Below are positions 5,418-7,163 of a stretch of DNA of 7,163 nucleotides, in pieces. Positions within the stretch are counted from its first letter, which is position 1; every line of letters begins with the position of its first letter. The stretch is from Eubacteriales Family XIII. Incertae Sedis bacterium. Lineage in GTDB: Bacteria; Bacillota; Clostridia; Peptostreptococcales; Anaerovoracaceae. Position numbers and translations under genes: made by a program. The stretch is from positions 1 through 7,163 of the forward strand of contig JAITKU010000028.1 in assembly GCA_031278255.1 (NCBI GenBank). The letters run 5' to 3'. The notes under the pieces were generated by a model. The model worked only from the letters and a program-made list of their open reading frames with translations, searched no databases and had not been told where the DNA came from.

Positions 5418-5729
5418 CTACAATTTTATCTCTATGTCCACGCCGGCCGGCAAATCCAGCTTCATCAGCGAATCCACCGTCTTGGGAGTCGTTTGGTAGA
5501 TATCGATCAGGCGTTTGTGCGTGCGCTGCTCGAACTGCTCTCTGGAGTCCTTGTACTTATGGACGGCCCGCAATACCGTCACGACCTCTTTTTCCGTGGG
5601 AAGGGGTATGGGACCCGAAACATAGGCGCCCGTCTTTTGGGCCGTTTCCACGATGCGCGCCGCAGACTGGTCCAGCGTCTTGTGATCGTACGCTTTCAAC
5701 CTGATGCGGATCTTTTGCTTTTCGCTCAT
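5418..5729 (-). CDS. rpsJ: 30S ribosomal protein S10 (first gene of the operon)
   Basis: S10 is a head protein of the small subunit; as NusE it also joins NusB in transcription antitermination complexes. The 103-residue protein begins MSEKQKIRIRLKAYDHKTLD and contains GPIPLPTEKEVVTVLR (residues 39-54). It then has the signature HKYKDSREQFEQRTHKRLID (57-76) and ends LDLPAGVDIEIKL. Length matches the family (about 102-104). I chose the ATG at 5729-5727, which has AGGAGG 6 nt before it and the family-like start. An upstream in-frame ATG at 5762 would add 11 residues and has no properly spaced ribosome binding site. The gene is preceded by its own promoter rather than by tuf, which is often found upstream. 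Confidence 0.97.
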   Translation of the reverse strand: MSEKQKIRIRLKAYDHKTLDQSAARIVETAQKTGAYVSGPIPLPTEKEVVTVLRAVHKYKDSREQFEQRTHKRLIDIYQTTPKTVDSLMKLDLPAGVDIEIKL

Positions 5730-5735
5730 TGCTTT

Positions 5736-5741
5736 CCTCCT
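5736..5741 (-). promoter_or_regulatory. rpsJ ribosome binding site (decides the start)
   Basis: AGGAGG on the minus strand lies 6 nt before the ATG at 5729. It is a perfect Shine-Dalgarno sequence and excludes the longer in-frame start at 5762. Confidence 0.85.
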
Positions 5742-5804
5742 GTTTTCGCACGTTTTCGCCATCCTTAGCGCGAGGGCCGAGCTGTTTTGTTCGCAAGCCT
5801 TTTC

Positions 5805-5833
5805 AGTATATTACACGAAGAAAGAGAATGCAA
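5805..5833 (-). promoter_or_regulatory. Sigma-70-type promoter of the S10 operon
   Basis: On the minus strand TTGCAT (5833-5828) and TATACT (5810-5805) are separated by exactly 17 nt, which predicts a transcript start near 5798 and a leader of about 70 nt before rpsJ. Immediately upstream, at about 5837-5868, the minus strand is almost pure A/T with A-tracts, resembling an UP element as found at strong ribosomal promoters. The match is good for housekeeping sigma factor; activity is inferred. Confidence 0.8.
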
Positions 5834-5836
5834 GAG

Positions 5837-5868
5837 ATTTTTTAATTTTTTTGAAAGAATTTTTGAGG
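5837..5868 (-). promoter_or_regulatory. A/T-tract region, probable UP element of the S10 promoter
   Basis: This stretch, directly upstream of the -35 box, is nearly all A and T with runs of up to seven A on the transcribed-direction strand, in sharp contrast to the GC-rich surroundings. UP elements that bind the RNA polymerase alpha subunit have this position and composition. It could alternatively be read as the poly-T part of a plus-strand terminator, but no GC hairpin precedes it on that strand. Confidence 0.55.
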
Positions 5869-5904
5869 TTTTTCGCGGGTGAAATCCGGCGTTTTCAATT
5901 GTTG

Positions 5905-5936
5905 CGCGGCGCGCGTCATGCACACGCGTCCCCGCG
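5905..5936. repeat. GC-rich inverted repeat between the divergent promoters
   Basis: CGCGG (5905-5909) and CCGCG (5932-5936), plus the inner arms CGCGT (5912-5916) and ACGCG (5924-5928), form a two-part stem around a 7-nt loop (CATGCAC). It lies between the S10 promoter and the dehydrogenase promoters. Only TTT follows on the plus strand, so it is a poor terminator candidate. It may insulate the two transcription units or be a protein-binding site. Confidence 0.4.
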
Positions 5937-5938
5937 TT

Positions 5939-5954
5939 TCACAAGTTGTTGTGA
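5939..5954. promoter_or_regulatory. TCACAA-N4-TTGTGA dyad, possible operator
   Basis: TCACAA (5939-5944) and TTGTGA (5949-5954) form a perfect 6-bp dyad around GTTG. The right arm coincides with a possible -35 box for the plus strand (TTGTGA, 16 nt before TATGAT at 5971-5976). The half-sites resemble those of Rex- and CRP-type sites but are in the opposite orientation to the usual consensus, so I do not assign a regulator. Confidence 0.4.
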
Positions 5955-5976
5955 GAACGGGAGAAAACGGTATGAT
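5949..5976 (+). promoter_or_regulatory. Alternative promoter for the dehydrogenase gene
   Basis: TTGTGA (5949-5954) and TATGAT (5971-5976) are 16 nt apart. The -10 box is good and the -35 box moderate. Use of this promoter would give a leader of about 275 nt. It is a weaker candidate than the one at 6028-6056. Confidence 0.35.
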
Positions 5977-6027
5977 TTGAATAGCAAGCCGTCCGATAAA
6001 AAAACAGGCATTTTTAACCGGATATTA

Positions 6028-6056
6028 TTGTAGTGCGATATTTATTGTGATAGAAT
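6028..6056 (+). promoter_or_regulatory. Probable promoter of the iron-dependent alcohol dehydrogenase
   Basis: TTGTAG (6028-6033) and TAGAAT (6051-6056) are separated by 17 nt, and TG at 6048-6049 supplies an extended -10 element. The predicted start near 6063 gives a leader of about 194 nt. The -10 box overlaps a small dyad TGAT-N3-ATCA (6048-6058) that could be an operator. Confidence 0.6.
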
Positions 6057-6099
6057 CAAATTGCTTCAAAAACACTTTTTTCATACACCGCAATAAACC

Positions 6100-6230
6100 A
6101 TCGAAATACGATGTTCTTTCGATTGTATGGCGCGTATGGCGCGCGTGGCGCGCACCGGTTAAAAATCCTCTGTATCCATACCCGGTCTGCAAGCCTGTGA
6201 ATACGGCAACACAGTGGGAAATACGCCGGG
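6100..6230 (+). promoter_or_regulatory. Structured 5' leader of the dehydrogenase gene
   Basis: The leader contains several stems. ATCGAAA (6100-6106) pairs with TTTCGAT (6117-6123). ATACGAT (6106-6112) pairs with ATTGTAT (6122-6128, one G-U), and cannot coexist with the first stem. GCGCGC (6139-6144) pairs with GCGCGC (6148-6153). GTATGG (6125-6130 or 6134-6139) pairs with CCATAC (6176-6181). Last, CCCGG (6181-6185) pairs with CCGGG (6226-6230) and encloses CTGTG (6195-6199) paired with CACAG (6210-6214). The final stem ends 10 nt before the ribosome binding site. I could not match it to a riboswitch class by eye. The regulatory role is inferred. Confidence 0.4.
6126..6152 (+). repeat. Three tandem 9-nt repeats (TATGGCGCG) in the dehydrogenase leader
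   Basis: TATGGCGCG at 6126-6134 and 6135-6143 is exact; CGTGGCGCG at 6144-6152 differs at two positions. The tandem array is GC-rich and self-complementary, so it feeds directly into the hairpins of the leader. Confidence 0.8.
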
Positions 6231-6240
6231 ATTCCGCAAC

Positions 6241-6247
6241 AAGGAGG
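6241..6247 (+). promoter_or_regulatory. Ribosome binding site of the dehydrogenase gene
   Basis: AAGGAGG, a near-perfect Shine-Dalgarno sequence, ends 9 nt before the ATG at 6257 and fixes that start. Confidence 0.85.
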
Positions 6248-6256
6248 TATTTGCAA

Positions 6257-7163
6257 ATGTCAAAGGATTTTTCATTCACCGTGCCGCAGGAGATCCTGTT
6301 CGGCGTCGGTTCCCTGCAAAAGCTGCCCGGTATCCTGAAAAAGAACCGGGCGGACAGGGTTCTGCTCGTTTCCGATCGCGGTCTTGAAAAGCTGGGTGTC
6401 GTGGAAAAGGTCAAGCGCATCATCACGGACGCCGGCCTGTACTGTGAAACATTTTCGGATGTCGAAGCCAATCCTTCCTGCGAAACGGTCGACGCAGCCA
6501 CGGCGCTGTACAAGGAATCCGGCGCCGCGAGTCTGATCGCTCTCGGGGGCGGCAGCCCGATGGACGTCGCCAAGGCCGTCGGCATACTCGCCGTACACGG
6601 CGGCAGCATCACGGAATACGAAGGCGCCGCGAAGGTTCCCGGGAAGATCGTTCCGATCATCGCGATCCCGACGACCGCGGGAACGGGCAGCGAAACCACG
6701 CCCTTTGTCGTCATAACCGACCGCAGCAAGAATTACAAGCTCACGGTGTTCAGCTACGAAACGATCCCCGCATACGCGTTGCTGGATCCCGATATGATCA
6801 CCTCGCTGCCGCCGCACATAGCGGCTTCGACGGGCATCGACGCGCTGATCCACGCGATCGAATCCTACATCTCCAAATGGGCCTCGCCCTTCTCCGACGC
6901 CATGGGCGAAAAAGCCATGGAGTTGATCGGCAAGAACATCCGCCTGTTCGCGGCCGACCGATCGAACATTGAGGCCGCGTCCGCGATGCTGCAGGGCAGC
7001 ATGTTCGCGGGCATCGCGTTCGGGTGGGCGCGTCTCGGCAATACGCACGCGATGGCGCATCCGCTGGGCGGTTTCTTCAATGTGCCGCACGGCGTGGCCA
7101 ACGCGATACTCCTGCCGACTGTACTGGAGTACAACGCGCTCGCGGACAAGGGGCGCTACGAGG
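6257..7163 (+). CDS. Iron-dependent (type III) alcohol dehydrogenase, partial
   Basis: This cytosolic enzyme is expected to interconvert an alcohol and an aldehyde or ketone using NAD(P)H and a bound Fe2+. The 302 visible codons begin MSKDFSFTVPQEILFGVGSL. The N-terminal dinucleotide-binding domain carries GGGSPMD (residues 97-103) and PTTAGTGSE (138-146). The C-terminal helical domain carries GIDALIHAIESY (193-204) and GNTHAMAHPLGGFFNVPHG (261-279). By comparison with the FucO family, Asp195, His199, His264 and His278 are the metal ligands, and His268 is the conserved nearby histidine; all are present. Family length is about 380-390, so some 80 residues lie beyond the window. Substrate (lactaldehyde, butanol, propanediol and others) cannot be told from this part. 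It is divergent from the S10 operon and has a long structured leader. Confidence 0.95.
   Translation, partial: MSKDFSFTVPQEILFGVGSLQKLPGILKKNRADRVLLVSDRGLEKLGVVEKVKRIITDAGLYCETFSDVEANPSCETVDAATALYKESGAASLIALGGGSPMDVAKAVGILAVHGGSITEYEGAAKVPGKIVPIIAIPTTAGTGSETTPFVVITDRSKNYKLTVFSYETIPAYALLDPDMITSLPPHIAASTGIDALIHAIESYISKWASPFSDAMGEKAMELIGKNIRLFAADRSNIEAASAMLQGSMFAGIAFGWARLGNTHAMAHPLGGFFNVPHGVANAILLPTVLEYNALADKGRYE

Noticed and set aside
5835..5880. Intrinsic terminator from the T-rich stretch between the divergent genes
   Set aside because: No GC-rich hairpin directly precedes the T-run on either strand; its position just upstream of the S10 -35 box fits an UP element better.
6160..6256. Cobalamin-type riboswitch in the dehydrogenase leader
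   Set aside because: Isolated bits look similar (GGTTAAAA, CAGTGGGAA), but the B12 box (AGCCAGGAGACCTGCC-like) and the conserved core order are missing.
6025..6729. Minus-strand ORF of 234 codons covering the dehydrogenase leader and N-terminus
   Set aside because: It is antisense to the real gene, its Ser/Thr/Arg-rich composition looks like a shadow, and it crosses the promoter region.
6272..7090. Minus-strand ORF of 272 codons opposite the dehydrogenase
   Set aside because: The plus-strand frame carries all the iron-dependent alcohol dehydrogenase motifs and a strong ribosome binding site; the antisense frame is low-complexity Arg/Asp/Gly-rich, typical of a shadow.

Overview
The window reads as a chromosomal segment of a GC-rich, low-branching Gram-positive bacterium, most likely a Clostridia-class member of the Bacillota. 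This is inferred from strong AGGAGG-type ribosome binding sites before most genes, the style of the ribosomal proteins (for example the L29, L14 and L16 sequences) and the presence of a clostridial-type iron-dependent alcohol dehydrogenase. The genus cannot be named from sequence alone.

Positions 1-5729 hold the first twelve genes of the S10 (S10-spc-alpha) ribosomal protein operon, all on the minus strand and in the canonical order: rpsJ, rplC, rplD, rplW, rplB, rpsS, rplV, rpsC, rplP, rpmC, rpsQ and rplN, the last cut by the window edge. Most junctions are tight (ATGA overlap, 0-2 nt or 10-20 nt gaps), as expected for translationally coupled genes of one transcript. Two are looser than usual: rpsJ-rplC (about 134 nt, with two inverted repeats, a triple 7-nt repeat and a 20-codon ORF) and rpsS-rplV (96 nt, with a GAAA-tetraloop hairpin close to the rplV ribosome binding site). 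rpsS carries a one-base frame disruption that splits an otherwise perfect S19 over two frames. rpsC carries an unusually long Arg/Asp/Gly-rich, then Pro/Ala-rich, C-terminal tail.

Positions 5730-6256 are a 527-nt intergenic region between divergent genes. On the minus strand it contains a strong sigma-70-type promoter for the S10 operon (TTGCAT-17-TATACT) with an A/T-tract upstream element. On the plus strand it contains one good and one alternative promoter for the dehydrogenase, a TCACAA-N4-TTGTGA dyad and a GC-rich inverted repeat. It also contains a roughly 190-nt leader with several, partly mutually exclusive, stem-loops.

Positions 6257-7163 hold the first 302 codons of an iron-dependent (type III) alcohol dehydrogenase on the plus strand. 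All the metal ligands expected in this part of the family are present, and the gene runs off the window. I see no RNA gene, insertion sequence, CRISPR array or clear new multi-gene system. The most interesting unexplained features are the structured non-coding segments and the rpsS frame break.
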